The translations under genes were made by a program, and so were the position numbers. Below are positions 1-9,589 of a stretch of 64,000 nucleotides of DNA, piece by piece (the first letter of the stretch is position 1; each line of letters opens with the position of its first letter). The notes beneath the pieces are model-generated. The model was not told where the DNA came from. It ran no database searches and worked only from the letters and a program-made list of their open reading frames with translations. The DNA lies in NCBI GenBank assembly GCA_013151255.1, contig JAADIQ010000102.1, positions 1 through 64,000 on the forward strand, written 5' to 3'. The stretch is from Alphaproteobacteria bacterium (GTDB lineage: Bacteria > Pseudomonadota > Alphaproteobacteria > Caulobacterales > Parvularculaceae).

Positions 1-100
1 TGACGACCGTTTCTTCAAAATCTTGACGGCCAACTAAGGATGCTTCGAGCATTTCCGCGAAATCGTCGCGGGACGGGTTAAGGGTTTCAGTAGCAGACAC
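1..100 (-). CDS. rpsA: 30S ribosomal protein S1, N-terminal fragment (runs off window)
   Basis: Only the first 33 codons are present. Read from a GTG at 98-100 the protein begins (M)SATETLNPSRDDFAEML and continues into a DFEETVV segment, as S1 proteins of alphaproteobacteria do. S1 is the ribosomal protein that helps 30S subunits bind mRNA. A GGAG lies about 12 bases before the GTG. It follows aroA and cmk on the same strand, which is the usual aroA-cmk-rpsA order and supports the call. Confidence 0.85.
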   Translation of the reverse strand, partial: MSATETLNPSRDDFAEMLEASLVGRQDFEETVV

Positions 101-278
101 TAGGTCACAGTCTCCAGTTCAGTTCAGCTTTCCTGCCTACCGGTTGCTCCGGCGGTCTTTCCGATAGTTCAAGGCCTGTCGGACAAATGAGCCGAGTTTC
201 AAAAATAGCGGCGCAAGGTCGCGATAGACGGACACAAAAACACGTTTTCTAGAACCAGAGGCCGCCGCCGGGCTGATA

Positions 279-937
279 TCAGCCGCAGCGCCGGAAAACG
301 CCGTCAATCACGCGGCGCGCCGCCGCGAAGGCCGCGTCTATAGACAAATGAGTGGTGTCTAGCAACTCCCCGCATCGTCAGCGGCCGTCATGGGGGCATT
401 ATCACGGGCGGCGTCGCGCTCGTCGCGTTCCAGCAAATCCCTGTAAACATCAGCTTCCGTGAGGTCCGGCCGGCCCGCCGACAGCTCCAGCCAGCGCCGG
501 TGGGCGCGCACTTTGGCGCTTGCGGTGACGAAAAACTTCACCGTCGCATCCGGGCACACCACGGTGCCGATATCGCGCCCGTCCAACACCGCCCCGCCAA
601 CCCGTTTGGGCGGGTGAGTGGCGAAGCGACGCTGGAACTCCAGCAGCGCGGCGCGAACCTCGCCATTGGCCGCCACCACACTGGCCGCCGCGCCAACTTC
701 CCCGGTTCGGATATCGGCGCCGGCGATTTTCTCAATCGCATAGTCACGCGCCGCCGCAGCCGCAGCGTCATGGTCGGCCGGGTCGCCGCCAGCCTCCAGC
801 ACGAGCCAGGCAACACCGCGATAGAGCGTGCCGGTATCGAGATGCGCAAAAGTATATTGATCGGAAATCAGACGCGCGAGCGTGCCCTTTCCCGATGCAG
901 CAGGCCCATCAAGCGCGACAACCAAAGGTGTCGGCAT
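279..937 (-). pseudogene. cmk: Cytidylate kinase, frameshifted near the C-terminus
   Basis: CMP/dCMP kinase of pyrimidine nucleotide metabolism. The P-loop reads LDGPAASGKGT and the typical LDGRDIGTVV and ERDERDAARD motifs follow. The frame that starts at the ATG at 937 (other ATG at 964) hits a stop at 359, just after TAADDAG. In the next frame the expected tail, LLDTTHLSIDAAF and onward, continues without a stop to a TGA at 279-281. One extra G in the CCCC/GGGG run at 368-371 would join the two and give a normal length of about 219 residues. So this is either a real frameshift or a homopolymer error; since cmk is normally important for growth, an error is more likely. It lies just after aroA. 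Confidence 0.85.
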
Positions 938-1021
938 AGGCGTAGAATTTTCCGACTGTCCCATCGGGGACTGACTTATCCGCAGGCGCGCCGAAATAGC
1001 AAGATGTGATCGCAATGTGGA

Positions 1022-2341
1022 TTACTGGCGCGCAATAATTTCACCACCAAGCCGGCTGACAAGCTGAAAGAATTCCGGAAAACTTGTCGCGATCATCGAT
1101 GCGTCGTCAATTTCCACCGGTTCGTTGCTCGCCAGCCCCATGGTTAAGAAACTCATGGCGATGCGGTGGTCGTGGTTGGTTTTCACCCGCGCGCCGCCCT
1201 TTGGCGCCTGGCCTTGTCCGCGCACGCGCAGCCAATCCTCGCCGCTCGCCACATCTACGCCGCAGGCGGCAAGACCGGCTTCGACCGAAGCAATCCGGTC
1301 GCTTTCCTTGACCCGCAACTCTTCCAGACCGCGCATCATCGTCTCGCCATGAGCGTAAGCCGCGACAATCGCAAGGATTGGATATTCATCAATCATTGAC
1401 GGCGCGCGCTCGGCTGGGGTTTCAATGCCGTGTAGAACACTATGGCGCACACAAATATCCGCCACCGGTTCGCCGCTTTCGGTGCGCTCATTTTCAAAAG
1501 AGACATCGCCGCCCATCTCGCGCACGGTTTGGTAAAAGCGCAGCGGATTGACCAGGACATTGGTAATGGTGATTTCCGAGCCGGGCGTAATTAACGCCGC
1601 GGCCGCCAGGAACGCGGCCGAGGACGGATCGCCCGGAACGCTAACATCGGTGGGCGTTAAAGTCTGGCCGCCGGCAAGCGACAAGATGCGCCCCACCTCA
1701 CCGTCGTCTTTAATGCCGAGCTTGACGCCAAAAGCAGCCAACATGCGCTCGGTGTGATCGCGGCACAGTACGGGCTCATGGATTTGCGTCACGCCGTTTG
1801 CGCCGAGGGCGGCGAGCAGGATTGCCGATTTCACCTGCGCCGACGGCTTGGCGAGCACACATTTAACGGCGGTGAGGTCCCCACCCGCCAATATCTCAAC
1901 CGGCAACCGGCCGCCATGGGATTTCGCGACAACGCCCATCATCCCCAGGGGTTCAAGCACCCGGCCCATGGGGCGGCCACACAAAGACGCATCGCCCGCA
2001 AAACCCGCGCCAATGCCGGCGCCAGCGACCGCGCCCATCACCAGCCGCGCGCCAGTGCCGGAATTGGCGAAATAAAGCACCTGGTCCGGCGTCCGCCAGG
2101 GCGCGCCATCCACCCGCCAGACGCCGCCGGCGCGCTCCACCTCTGCGCCGAGCGCACGCATGGCCGCAGCCGTGCGCAACACGTCATCGCCCTCCAACAG
2201 CCCAGTGATATGGCTGGTCCCGCGCGCCAGCGCGCCAAAGATCAAGGCGCGATGGGAAATCGACTTATCGCCCGGGGCCGGGGCCGCGCCGCTCAGCGCG
2301 CCAGCCTTCCGCGATAGTGCTCCGCCGCCTTGCGCCGCCAT
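1022..2341 (-). CDS. aroA: 3-phosphoshikimate 1-carboxyvinyltransferase (EPSP synthase), class II type
   Basis: Shikimate-pathway enzyme joining PEP to shikimate-3-phosphate in the cytoplasm. The 439 residues carry GDKSISHRALIFG near residue 24, GDASLCGRPMGR, SAQVKSAILLAAL, VPGDPSSAAF, ELRVKESDR and DHRIAMSFL, all in family order. The overall pattern resembles the class II enzymes such as Agrobacterium CP4 more than E. coli AroA. The segment matching the CP4 Ala100 region reads NSGTGAR, with Gly at the position of that Ala. The ATG is preceded by GGAG at a spacing of 6. It is first in an aroA-cmk-rpsA operon. Confidence 0.96.
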   Translation of the reverse strand: MAAQGGGALSRKAGALSGAAPAPGDKSISHRALIFGALARGTSHITGLLEGDDVLRTAAAMRALGAEVERAGGVWRVDGAPWRTPDQVLYFANSGTGARLVMGAVAGAGIGAGFAGDASLCGRPMGRVLEPLGMMGVVAKSHGGRLPVEILAGGDLTAVKCVLAKPSAQVKSAILLAALGANGVTQIHEPVLCRDHTERMLAAFGVKLGIKDDGEVGRILSLAGGQTLTPTDVSVPGDPSSAAFLAAAALITPGSEITITNVLVNPLRFYQTVREMGGDVSFENERTESGEPVADICVRHSVLHGIETPAERAPSMIDEYPILAIVAAYAHGETMMRGLEELRVKESDRIASVEAGLAACGVDVASGEDWLRVRGQGQAPKGGARVKTNHDHRIAMSFLTMGLASNEPVEIDDASMIATSFPEFFQLVSRLGGEIIARQ

Positions 2342-2436
2342 CAGATCTCCACTTTCTTGAACTTTTATAGCATTTCAGACCGCATTCCTTTTGACAGCGG
2401 CCTCGCCCCGTGGCAACACGAGCCGCGTTTTTTCAG

Positions 2437-2540
2437 TAGCGCCGGGCGAAAAAGTGGAAACCGGTTTTTCGCAAAATCTGGCGCGCAACAACGAATCTAG
2501 AACACCGGGCGGTTCCTGTTAATCGCCCGTTGGGCTAGTC
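2437..2540. repeat. Dispersed ~100 bp repeat, copy 1 (family R1)
   Basis: This stretch matches 18181-18284 in the same orientation over its full length with scattered mismatches. Shared words include GCGAAAAAGTGGAA-type sequence, CCGGTTTTTCGCAA, GGCGCGCAACAA, GAATCTAGA and a closing CTAGTC. It contains short inverted pairs (CGGGCG/CGCCCG type) so it may fold. It fills most of the space between the divergent aroA and FYDLN-family genes, so their promoters must overlap or flank it. Confidence 0.85.
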
Positions 2541-2562
2541 ACAAACAGAACCGGCGACACCC

Positions 2563-3009
2563 ATGAGCAAACCAGAACTTGGCATTAAGCGCGATTGCCC
2601 GGAATGCGGCGCGCGATTTTACGACCTCTGCAAAGAACCCGCGCATTGCCCGAAATGCGACCATGATTTCGTTCCCGAAGCCCTCCTGAAGCCGCGCAAA
2701 ACGCGCGCTGAGGAAACCGGCGAGGCCAAACCAAAAGAAGAAGCGGCAAAACCAGCGCAGGAAACCACGCTTAAAAATGCCGATGATGAAAAGAAAGGCG
2801 CGAAGTCAAACCGACGACCCGGGCTTGATGGCGATGGCGATGGCGATAGTGACGATGATGATGATGATGACGAGTTGAGTGAAATTGAAGGCATCACGGT
2901 CGATGTTGAAGATGACGATGAGGCCGACGAAAAGGGTCTTCTGGTTGCCGACGATGACGACGACGACGTAGCCGCCACCATCGTCAAACCCACCGGCGAC
3001 ACGGACTAA
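2563..3009 (+). CDS. TIGR02300 / FYDLN acid family protein
   Basis: A 148-residue conserved alphaproteobacterial protein of unknown function. Two CxxC pairs (CPECGARF at about residue 13 and CPKCDHDF at about residue 30) suggest a small zinc ribbon; the family signature here reads RFYDLCKEP rather than the usual FYDLN. After residue 50 it becomes charged and ends in runs of Asp with Glu, which is typical of the family. It sits directly before tRNA-Ala, a neighbourhood often seen for this family. The Shine-Dalgarno is weak. Confidence 0.9.
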   Translation: MSKPELGIKRDCPECGARFYDLCKEPAHCPKCDHDFVPEALLKPRKTRAEETGEAKPKEEAAKPAQETTLKNADDEKKGAKSNRRPGLDGDGDGDSDDDDDDDELSEIEGITVDVEDDDEADEKGLLVADDDDDDVAATIVKPTGDTD

Positions 3010-3109
3010 GAAGACGCTTGTGCGGCCAGAACCGGACAGCTAGTTTCCATCTTCCGTCTGCGTCAGTTTTGTCTACCGTCGGCTTCCCTTTCCGGCGCGT
3101 TAAAATATC

Positions 3110-3185
<76 letters not shown>

Positions 3186-3532
3186 CCATTATACATATCT
3201 CACGGCGCGAAGAGGCGCCTCCGATGGGGCGCCCTGACCGGGCGGCGGGCCGTCGCCCTTGCGAACCCTTCGGGTTCGAACTTTGCTCCGAAAGCTCCAC
3301 CACGGTCTTATGGAAAAAAATTCAGGATTGCCCATACCGTTTTGTGGTTGGGGTGGAAACTCATAGATTTCAACAAACTTCTGAGTAGCGTATCGAAAGC
3401 AGTCATTCGTCCGTATCTATCGAATGACAATTTTTCGCCCATGACAGACGTTTGAAGCGAGGCCAGCAAACATCTGCGAGTGGGCGCAAAACTGGATTTT
3501 CCGCTCTACACCCTATTTTGCCTTTTCTGCAC
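3186..3532. repeat. Non-coding stretch with palindromic repeat (family R4) and a tRNA-end-like fragment
   Basis: No gene is supported here. Bases about 3197-3270 contain GGCGCGAAGAGGCGCCTCCG and neighbouring palindromes (GGCGCC...GGCGCC, GGGCG...CGCCC) closely matching 62582-62645. At 3261-3277 a perfect hairpin CGAACCC-TTC-GGGTTCG follows. At 3293-3303 the sequence AGCTCCACCAC repeats the 3' end of the tRNA-Ala (3176-3186). The last 230 bases before the next gene show nothing I can name. Confidence 0.6.
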
Positions 3533-4729
3533 TCAATCCACGACCGACACCACAATGTCGCCAAGGGCGGAAGACCGATACGTAACTTCGTCGCCTCCCT
3601 GCAGGAAATGGCCGGAGGCAAGCTCGTTGTTGATGAATACCTGTATGGCCACCTCCATCAAGTCACGGCCGGCCAGCGGACCGCCTGTTATCAGATAGGT
3701 GAGCAGCGCTTCGATATAGTCATGCCGGACGGGCGGGGTGAAGATCACGCCCTCAGACGTTCCAGACATCAAAGCCATGTCAGCCGCGATACGGCCGTCC
3801 CGCGCAAGGCGATAGAACTCATCCCGGTAGAAAAAGCGCGGCTCGGCCATGTCTGCGAGCACCTTCTCAGTGAGCTGACGGAAATCGAGGATCATCTCAC
3901 CGCCGCGCGCATCCTGCCGCGGCTCGCCATTGAGTTCTGTGGTCATGCGGACATCTGAAACGAAGGCCGCCCAATCCTGCGGTATGACGAGGAAGGGACC
4001 GGTAGGAAAAAAGCCCAGCCCGCTTTTGGCGTCGCTGAAACCATAGCCGGAATCAAGATTATCGGGGTCGACAAGTTCGACCAATGCGGTCCGATTGGTG
4101 AAATCGGAACACAGGAACACGCCCTTCGTTGCGGCGTCAAAGTCTGCCAGAGACGACACATCGCGGTCGAAACGCATGCAGAGTTCAACTTCATAGTCGA
4201 GTAGAACGCCGGGTTCGACTTGGACAATAGTCCGCGCCGGCGTCGCGGCGCCGAACTTCGGGAAGTTGAATACGGAATCGCTTGAGCTCTCTTCGGCGTG
4301 CTCGGGGAAGTTCGTACCGATGCCGATATGGCGGGCGCCGCCGGGACCGGCAGGCAGCAACTGTTCTACGGGCACAACAATCCGCGCGACATCATCCACG
4401 GCCGCATTGCGCAAGCTGTCGCGGGTAACCGCTTCCAGAACTGCAAAGGGATCTTCAAGCCGCGGCGCGCCTAGCTTGAAGAGATCGATACCTGACACGC
4501 GGCCGCTGTCGTAGTCCAAGACCAAGATCGTGGCGGTCTCGCCAGCAGTCGTCTTGAATTGCGCCAGCGTTATCGCCTGATCGGCCCGTGCAACACCCAC
4601 TACGATGGGTTCCGCCTCAAAGCTTGCCGGGTTTTTTTTAGGGTCCGACGACGTCGCCCATGCGATAGCAATCATTAAAACCGCGACCAGCGCCAGACCA
4701 CATAATATAGTCGTTAAACGTCCAAGCAT
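3533..4729 (-). CDS. Fumarylacetoacetate hydrolase-like protein with an N-terminal membrane anchor
   Basis: About 398 residues. A hydrophobic segment (roughly residues 5-25, LTTILCGLALVAVLMIAIAW) is followed by a domain with FAH-family features: LLDYEVELCMRF (the acidic metal-binding region), FLCSDFTNR, and a closing GDEVTYRSSALGDI like the usual GDVV..E..GIG end. FAH family members split C-C bonds of acyl-pyruvates or act as decarboxylases or hydratases. A membrane-anchored, probably periplasmic version is unusual, and its substrate cannot be told. The ATG at 4729 is chosen because GGAGGGGGG lies just before it. No operon partner is evident. Confidence 0.7.
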   Translation of the reverse strand: MLGRLTTILCGLALVAVLMIAIAWATSSDPKKNPASFEAEPIVVGVARADQAITLAQFKTTAGETATILVLDYDSGRVSGIDLFKLGAPRLEDPFAVLEAVTRDSLRNAAVDDVARIVVPVEQLLPAGPGGARHIGIGTNFPEHAEESSSDSVFNFPKFGAATPARTIVQVEPGVLLDYEVELCMRFDRDVSSLADFDAATKGVFLCSDFTNRTALVELVDPDNLDSGYGFSDAKSGLGFFPTGPFLVIPQDWAAFVSDVRMTTELNGEPRQDARGGEMILDFRQLTEKVLADMAEPRFFYRDEFYRLARDGRIAADMALMSGTSEGVIFTPPVRHDYIEALLTYLITGGPLAGRDLMEVAIQVFINNELASGHFLQGGDEVTYRSSALGDIVVSVVD

Positions 4730-5365
4730 TTTGCCCCCCTCCATGAGGCCCGCGCCTCTTCATGGCTCTGCGCGATCTATTTGATGGCGCCGCGCCTTAT
4801 CGACGGCGAGGTTATCTCGTCGCGAACGCGTGTGCAATTCTACTGAACATTCAAGTGTTGAGCGGCGACCGTACGCTAAAAGGTTCAAAAGGGCCTTTCA
4901 GCCCATCCCAGCCGGCTGCCTAAAAAGGTCCGTAATCCGTCATCGGGCCCAATATGACAAACGGCAAGACTGGCCAAAAATGACATTCATAGTTTTTTTC
5001 CAGTAAGCTCGGACAACCTCCCAAACACCCTCCGGCGCTTTGATCAATCGAGTTTATGACGGTGGCTCCAAAAAATCAGATGCGTCTTGCAAAGACGGTT
5101 TCCCAATCCTGCAAAATGCCAAAACCCGGTTCGATTTGTTCGGTTTGCTCCACCTTCCTTTGCCAACGTGTTGGCTTCGGCTTGGCAGGCCAGCCTTATA
5201 GACTATAGCTGATTTTGTTTACGGCCATGACGCTAGGCGAAGACTGTCTCGCCGTAGCTTTTGCGAAGGCGGGCCTCATAAAATTCTCCCGCTTTGTCCG
5301 TCCGATCCCTATGACGCCGGCGCGAAACTTGCTTTAACCTACTTGTTTAAGGTTTGGAGAAAATG
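4730..5365. other. Long non-coding interval before rfbB
   Basis: About 640 bases without a supportable gene, between two divergent genes. The sequence is less GC-rich than its neighbours and includes a run of T near 4990. A TTAA-N9-TTAA pair at about 5335-5351 is near rfbB but does not match the CtrA spacing of seven. No clear hairpin-plus-T terminator, riboswitch or RNA gene was recognised. It may hold promoters for both flanking genes or a decayed gene. Confidence 0.4.
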
Positions 5366-6412
5366 ATGCGGCTATTGGTGACCGGCGGGGCCGGGTTTAT
5401 TGGATCGGCGGTGGTGCGCCAGGCGATTGGCGACGGCCATGATGTGCTCAATATCGACAAGCTTACCTATGCGGCGAACCCGGAAAACATCGCCAGCGTC
5501 GCCGGCCATGAGCGCTATCAGTTTGCGCAAAAAGACATTTGCGACCAGCCGGCGATGGCGGCTTTGTTTGCCGACTTCAAACCCGACACGGTGATGCATC
5601 TGGCGGCCGAAACCCATGTCGACCGCTCGATTGACGGGCCGCGCGCGTTCATCGACACCAACATCATCGGCACCTATTGCCTGCTGGAAGCGGCGCGCGG
5701 TTATATTGCGGCCGGCGCCGCGCCTAAGGGGTTTCGCTTTCATCATATTTCGACCGACGAGGTGTACGGATCGCTGGGGCCGACCGGCGCGTTTACGGAA
5801 ACCTCACCCTACCAACCCAATTCACCCTACTCTGCCGCCAAGGCCTCCTCAGACATGTTGGCCCGCGCCTGGGCCGAGACCTTTGGCGTTCCCGTCGTCG
5901 TCACCAATTGCTCGAACAATTATGGCTCACATCAGTTTCCCGAAAAGCTCATTCCGGTAGTCATCATCAATGCGCTGGAGGGCAAGGATATCCCGGTCTA
6001 TGGCAAGGGCGATAATGTCCGCGACTGGCTGCATGTGGGCGATCATGCGGACGCGTTGTTGCTGGTCGCACAGCAAGGCGCGCCGGGCGAGACTTACAAT
6101 ATTGGCGGACGCGCGGAACGCACAAATCTTGAACTGGTGAAAATGATATGCGCCATTCTTGACGACGAGCTCACCGATGCGCGCGCCGCGCCCCACGAAA
6201 ACCTGATTAAATTTGTCACGGACCGTCCGGGCCATGACCATCGCTATGCGATTAACTGCGACAAGATTGAGCGCGAGCTTGGCTGGGCGCCGTCAGTCAC
6301 TATCGAGGAAGGCATGCACCAAACCGTGCGCTGGTATCTCGACAACAAAGACTGGTGGACGAAAATTCGCGACGGCGGTTTTGACGTGACAGCTCGTCAG
6401 GGGTTAAAATAA
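5366..6412 (+). CDS. rfbB: dTDP-glucose 4,6-dehydratase
   Basis: Short-chain dehydrogenase-type enzyme turning dTDP-glucose into dTDP-4-keto-6-deoxyglucose for surface sugars. It starts [19 protein letters not shown] (Rossmann NAD site), with [20 protein letters not shown] and YSAAKASSD (the catalytic Tyr-x3-Lys) and [14 protein letters not shown]. The length of about 348 is normal. Two ATGs occur in tandem; the second, at 5366, has the better spacing from GGAG. It runs with rfbD 26 bases downstream. The companion rfbA and rfbC are not in this window. Confidence 0.96.
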   Translation: MRLLVTGGAGFIGSAVVRQAIGDGHDVLNIDKLTYAANPENIASVAGHERYQFAQKDICDQPAMAALFADFKPDTVMHLAAETHVDRSIDGPRAFIDTNIIGTYCLLEAARGYIAAGAAPKGFRFHHISTDEVYGSLGPTGAFTETSPYQPNSPYSAAKASSDMLARAWAETFGVPVVVTNCSNNYGSHQFPEKLIPVVIINALEGKDIPVYGKGDNVRDWLHVGDHADALLLVAQQGAPGETYNIGGRAERTNLELVKMICAILDDELTDARAAPHENLIKFVTDRPGHDHRYAINCDKIERELGWAPSVTIEEGMHQTVRWYLDNKDWWTKIRDGGFDVTARQGLK

Positions 6413-6438
6413 CAGGCCAGCAGAAAGGCGACAACACG

Positions 6439-7293
6439 ATGCGCATTGTTGTTTTCGGGCGGAACGGCCAGGTTGCGCGTTGCCTGCAGGAAGAAGCCGG
6501 CGACGGGTTGGTTGCGCTGAGCCGCAATGAGGCTGACCTGATGCAAGAGGGCGCCGCACAAAAAGCCATCGCCGCGCATCAGCCCGACATAGTGATAAAC
6601 GCCGCCGCTTACACCGCTGTTGACAAAGCCGAAGAAGAACAAGACGCGGCCGCGCAAGTGAACGCAAACGCGCCGGGCGAAATGGCGCTTGCCGCAAAAG
6701 CCGCCGGCGCGCAATTCATTCATCTGTCGAGTGATTATATTTTCGACGGCAAGTCGGAGGCGCCCTACGGGGAAACCGACGCTGCAAATCCGCTTAATGT
6801 TTACGGGCAAACAAAACTTGCCGGCGAACAGGCCGTGCTCTCGGCATACCCGCAAGCAATAATAATACGCACCTCCTGGGTGTTTTCAGAATTTGGCGAC
6901 AACTTCGTCAAAACCATGCTGCGGCTTGGCGCAGGACGCGATAGCCTTTCTATTGTCGCCGACCAGATCGGCGGACCGACGCCGGCGCGCGACATCGCCA
7001 AAACGCTTCTGACGATTGCCGCAAAGAAACATCGTGGCGCGCCCGGAGAGGGAATTTATCATTATCAGGGTGCGCCGACGGTGAGCTGGGCGCAATTCGC
7101 CGGCAAGATATTTGACTATGCCGGGCTGTCGGTCGCGGTCGCGCCGATACCCACCACGCAATATCCAACGCCGGCGACGCGCCCGCTCAACACCCATCTT
7201 AACTGCGGCAAAATCGAGCGGGATTTTGGCGTCGCCATGCCCGATTGGCGGGTCCGCTTGCGCCAAATCATTGATACGCTGAGCAGAAAATAG
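6439..7293 (+). CDS. rfbD: dTDP-4-dehydrorhamnose reductase
   Basis: Last step of dTDP-L-rhamnose synthesis (NADPH reduction of the 4-keto sugar). The 284 residues include the N-terminal VFGRNGQVAR nucleotide-binding loop, INAAAYTAVDKAE, LSSDYIFDGK, NPLNVYGQTKLAGE (Tyr-x3-Lys) and RTSWVFSEFGDNFVKTML. All are family hallmarks and the length is normal. It follows rfbB closely, so the two are probably one transcript supplying dTDP-rhamnose or a related sugar. Confidence 0.95.
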   Translation: MRIVVFGRNGQVARCLQEEAGDGLVALSRNEADLMQEGAAQKAIAAHQPDIVINAAAYTAVDKAEEEQDAAAQVNANAPGEMALAAKAAGAQFIHLSSDYIFDGKSEAPYGETDAANPLNVYGQTKLAGEQAVLSAYPQAIIIRTSWVFSEFGDNFVKTMLRLGAGRDSLSIVADQIGGPTPARDIAKTLLTIAAKKHRGAPGEGIYHYQGAPTVSWAQFAGKIFDYAGLSVAVAPIPTTQYPTPATRPLNTHLNCGKIERDFGVAMPDWRVRLRQIIDTLSRK

Positions 7294-7435
7294 GCCCCGG
7301 CGGCGATTTTTTGAAAGCCGCGCAGTGAGCCGCTGAAACAAACACTGGCCGCAGGGGTTGCCTATCCCGCCTCGCCCGCTCTATGAGAATGAGGGGCCGA
7401 AAAACTAATATATACAGCGCGGTATGGAGATGGTT

Positions 7436-8620
7436 ATGAAAATCCTGGTTATTGGGGGCGACGGATTTTGCGGCTGGCCAACATCGCTGCATCTTTCCAA
7501 TCTTGGCCATGCGGTCACCATTATCGATGATTTGTCACGCCGGAAAATCGACGTTGAGCTGGAAGTGGAATCGCTGACGCCGATCAAGCCGATTTCCGTG
7601 CGCCTTGGCGCCTGGAAAGAAATCTCCGGTAAGGACATCCGGTTTGAAAATATCAATGTCGCGAAAAATTATGCGCGGCTGTTGCACCTTCTTGAAGAGG
7701 AAAAACCGAACGCCATCATCCATTTCGCCGAGCAGCGTGCGGCGCCCTATTCGATGAAATCCTCCTACCACAAACGCTATACGGTCGATAACAATATCAA
7801 CGCCACCAACAATGTGCTGGCGGCGATTGTTGAATCCGGCATCGACGCCCATCTCGTCCATCTCGGCACCATGGGCGTTTATGGTTACGGCACCGCCGGC
7901 ATGAAAATTCCTGAAGGCTATCTGCCAATTAAAATCGAAACCGATGACGGCCGCGAAATTCGCCAGGAAATTTTGTATCCCGCTAATCCCGGTTCGATTT
8001 ATCACATGACCAAAACCCAGGACCAGCTGCTGTTTGCGTTCTATAATAAAAACGACGGTCTGAAAGTCACCGACCTTCATCAAGGGATTGTCTGGGGCAC
8101 GCAAACCGCAGAGACCCGCAAGGACGAACGGCTGATCAACCGGTTCGATTATGACGGCGATTACGGCACTGTCCTCAACCGGTTCTTGATGCAATCCGCC
8201 GTTGGCCACCCCTTGACGGTGCATGGCACGGGCGGGCAGACGCGGGCGTTCATTCATATTCAAGATACCGTAAAATGCATCCAGCTTGCAGTTGAAAACC
8301 CGCCGCAACATGGCGAGCGCGTGCAAATTCTCAACCAGATGACCGAGACCCACCGAGTGCGCGATTTAGCGAAAATGATCGCCGACAAAACCGGCGCCGA
8401 AATCACCAATGTCAACAATCCGCGCAATGAGGCGGCGGAAAACGATCTCGACGTCGAAAACCAGCGCCTGTTAGGGCTCGGCCTCGACCCTATAACGCTT
8501 GAGGCGGGACTGATGGACGAGGTTTCCGAAATTGCCCGGAAATATGCTGACCGCTGCGACAAGACAAAAATCCCATGCGTGTCTTACTGGACCGACACAC
8601 AAAAGAGCGGCGGCGCTTGA
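7436..8620 (+). CDS. sqdB: UDP-sulfoquinovose synthase
   Basis: Makes UDP-sulfoquinovose from UDP-glucose and sulfite, the head-group donor for the sulfolipid SQDG. The protein (about 394 residues) begins [20 protein letters not shown] and has [18 protein letters not shown] (Tyr-x3-Lys), [12 protein letters not shown] and [15 protein letters not shown], matching the SQD1 family closely. The start at 7436 is preceded by GGAGATGGTT. It is 140 bases after rfbD on the same strand. No sqdD, sqdC or sqdX-like glycosyltransferase is next to it here, so the rest of the pathway must lie elsewhere. Confidence 0.95.
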   Translation: MKILVIGGDGFCGWPTSLHLSNLGHAVTIIDDLSRRKIDVELEVESLTPIKPISVRLGAWKEISGKDIRFENINVAKNYARLLHLLEEEKPNAIIHFAEQRAAPYSMKSSYHKRYTVDNNINATNNVLAAIVESGIDAHLVHLGTMGVYGYGTAGMKIPEGYLPIKIETDDGREIRQEILYPANPGSIYHMTKTQDQLLFAFYNKNDGLKVTDLHQGIVWGTQTAETRKDERLINRFDYDGDYGTVLNRFLMQSAVGHPLTVHGTGGQTRAFIHIQDTVKCIQLAVENPPQHGERVQILNQMTETHRVRDLAKMIADKTGAEITNVNNPRNEAAENDLDVENQRLLGLGLDPITLEAGLMDEVSEIARKYADRCDKTKIPCVSYWTDTQKSGGA

Positions 8621-8653
8621 GCAATTTATTCCGGCTACGAACTATCTACACTC

Positions 8654-9589
8654 TCATCTAACCGGCGACCGCTTCGCGCGATCAATCTCAAGCGTAAACA
8701 CATCCGGCCGCGCATAATGTCCGGCGACGTCGAAATCCATTTTGCCGCGAGCGATCTCGTCCGGGTTTAAATCCGCAAACAAAATCGTCTCTTCGCCAAA
8801 CACCGGCCCGGCAAGCAGCTCGCCCAACGGCGAAAAAATCACGCTACCGCCATTGATCAATACCGTGTCCGCATCATCGCCCTGGATGGGGTTAAAATCA
8901 TCGGGCGCATCGGCGCGCGTCATAAACTGGTTAGCGGACAGCACAAAACAGCGCCCTTCCAGCGCGACAACGCGCATCAGCGACGTCCACGCCTCGCGGT
9001 CATCGACCGTTGGCGCGCAGTAAATTTCAACGCCTTGCGCATACTGGCTCATGCGCGTCATCGGCATGAAATTCTCCCAGCAGATGACGGCGCCAATGCG
9101 TCCGCTGCGCGCATCAAACGCCTCCAGGGTCGAGCCGTCGCCCATGCCCCAGATCACCCGTTCAGCCGCCGTCGGCATCAGCTTTCGGCGCTTGCCGAGC
9201 AATGCGCCGTCGGCGCCATAACACAGCGCCGTGCAATAAAGCGTCCCGCCGCCTTCGCTTGCGGATGCGCGCTCGATCACGCCGACGACGATATCGAGTT
9301 TCAGATCGCCGGCAATCTCGCCCATGCGTTTGGCTTCCCGCCCCGGAACATCAATCGCGCCGTCGAAATAACGCCGAAAAAGATCGCGCCCCTCGGGCGA
9401 GCGCGAACCCACCGGCGCGCCAAAATGGACGCCCTTGGGATAGCCGCCGATAAACGCTTCGGGAAAGACGCAAAGCCCCGCGCCGGCGGACGCCGCCTCG
9501 CCCGCGAGACGTTCAAACTTCTCAAGCGTCGCGGCGGTGTCGAAAAGCGTCGCGCCGGCCTGAATGACAGCGGCTTTGGTTGGCCTCAT
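8654..9589 (-). CDS. Nitrilase
   Basis: Carbon-nitrogen hydrolase of 311 residues, of the true nitrilase branch (R-CN to acid and ammonia). The Glu-Lys-Cys triad can be placed at E44 (VFPEAFIGGYP), K136 (GKRRKLMPT) and C170 (AVICWENFMP). GERGWG-like sequence is represented by ERVIWGMGDGS. The natural substrate is unknown. Its start overlaps the aminotransferase stop by four bases (ATGA), so the two are translationally coupled, with a VOC protein ahead of them. Confidence 0.9.
   Translation of the reverse strand: MRPTKAAVIQAGATLFDTAATLEKFERLAGEAASAGAGLCVFPEAFIGGYPKGVHFGAPVGSRSPEGRDLFRRYFDGAIDVPGREAKRMGEIAGDLKLDIVVGVIERASASEGGGTLYCTALCYGADGALLGKRRKLMPTAAERVIWGMGDGSTLEAFDARSGRIGAVICWENFMPMTRMSQYAQGVEIYCAPTVDDREAWTSLMRVVALEGRCFVLSANQFMTRADAPDDFNPIQGDDADTVLINGGSVIFSPLGELLAGPVFGEETILFADLNPDEIARGKMDFDVAGHYARPDVFTLEIDRAKRSPVR

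Noticed and set aside
500-1009. Long open frame on the plus strand opposite cmk
   Set aside because: It runs opposite a clearly conserved gene, has no known domains and shows the codon pattern of an antisense shadow; the same applies to most other long antisense frames in this GC-rich window.
3261-3277. Hairpin CGAACCC-TTC-GGGTTCG after the tRNA as a terminator
   Set aside because: No T tract follows; it is more likely part of the R4 element or a tRNA-like fragment.
5335-5352. TTAA...TTAA pair before rfbB as a CtrA site
   Set aside because: The spacer is nine bases instead of seven.
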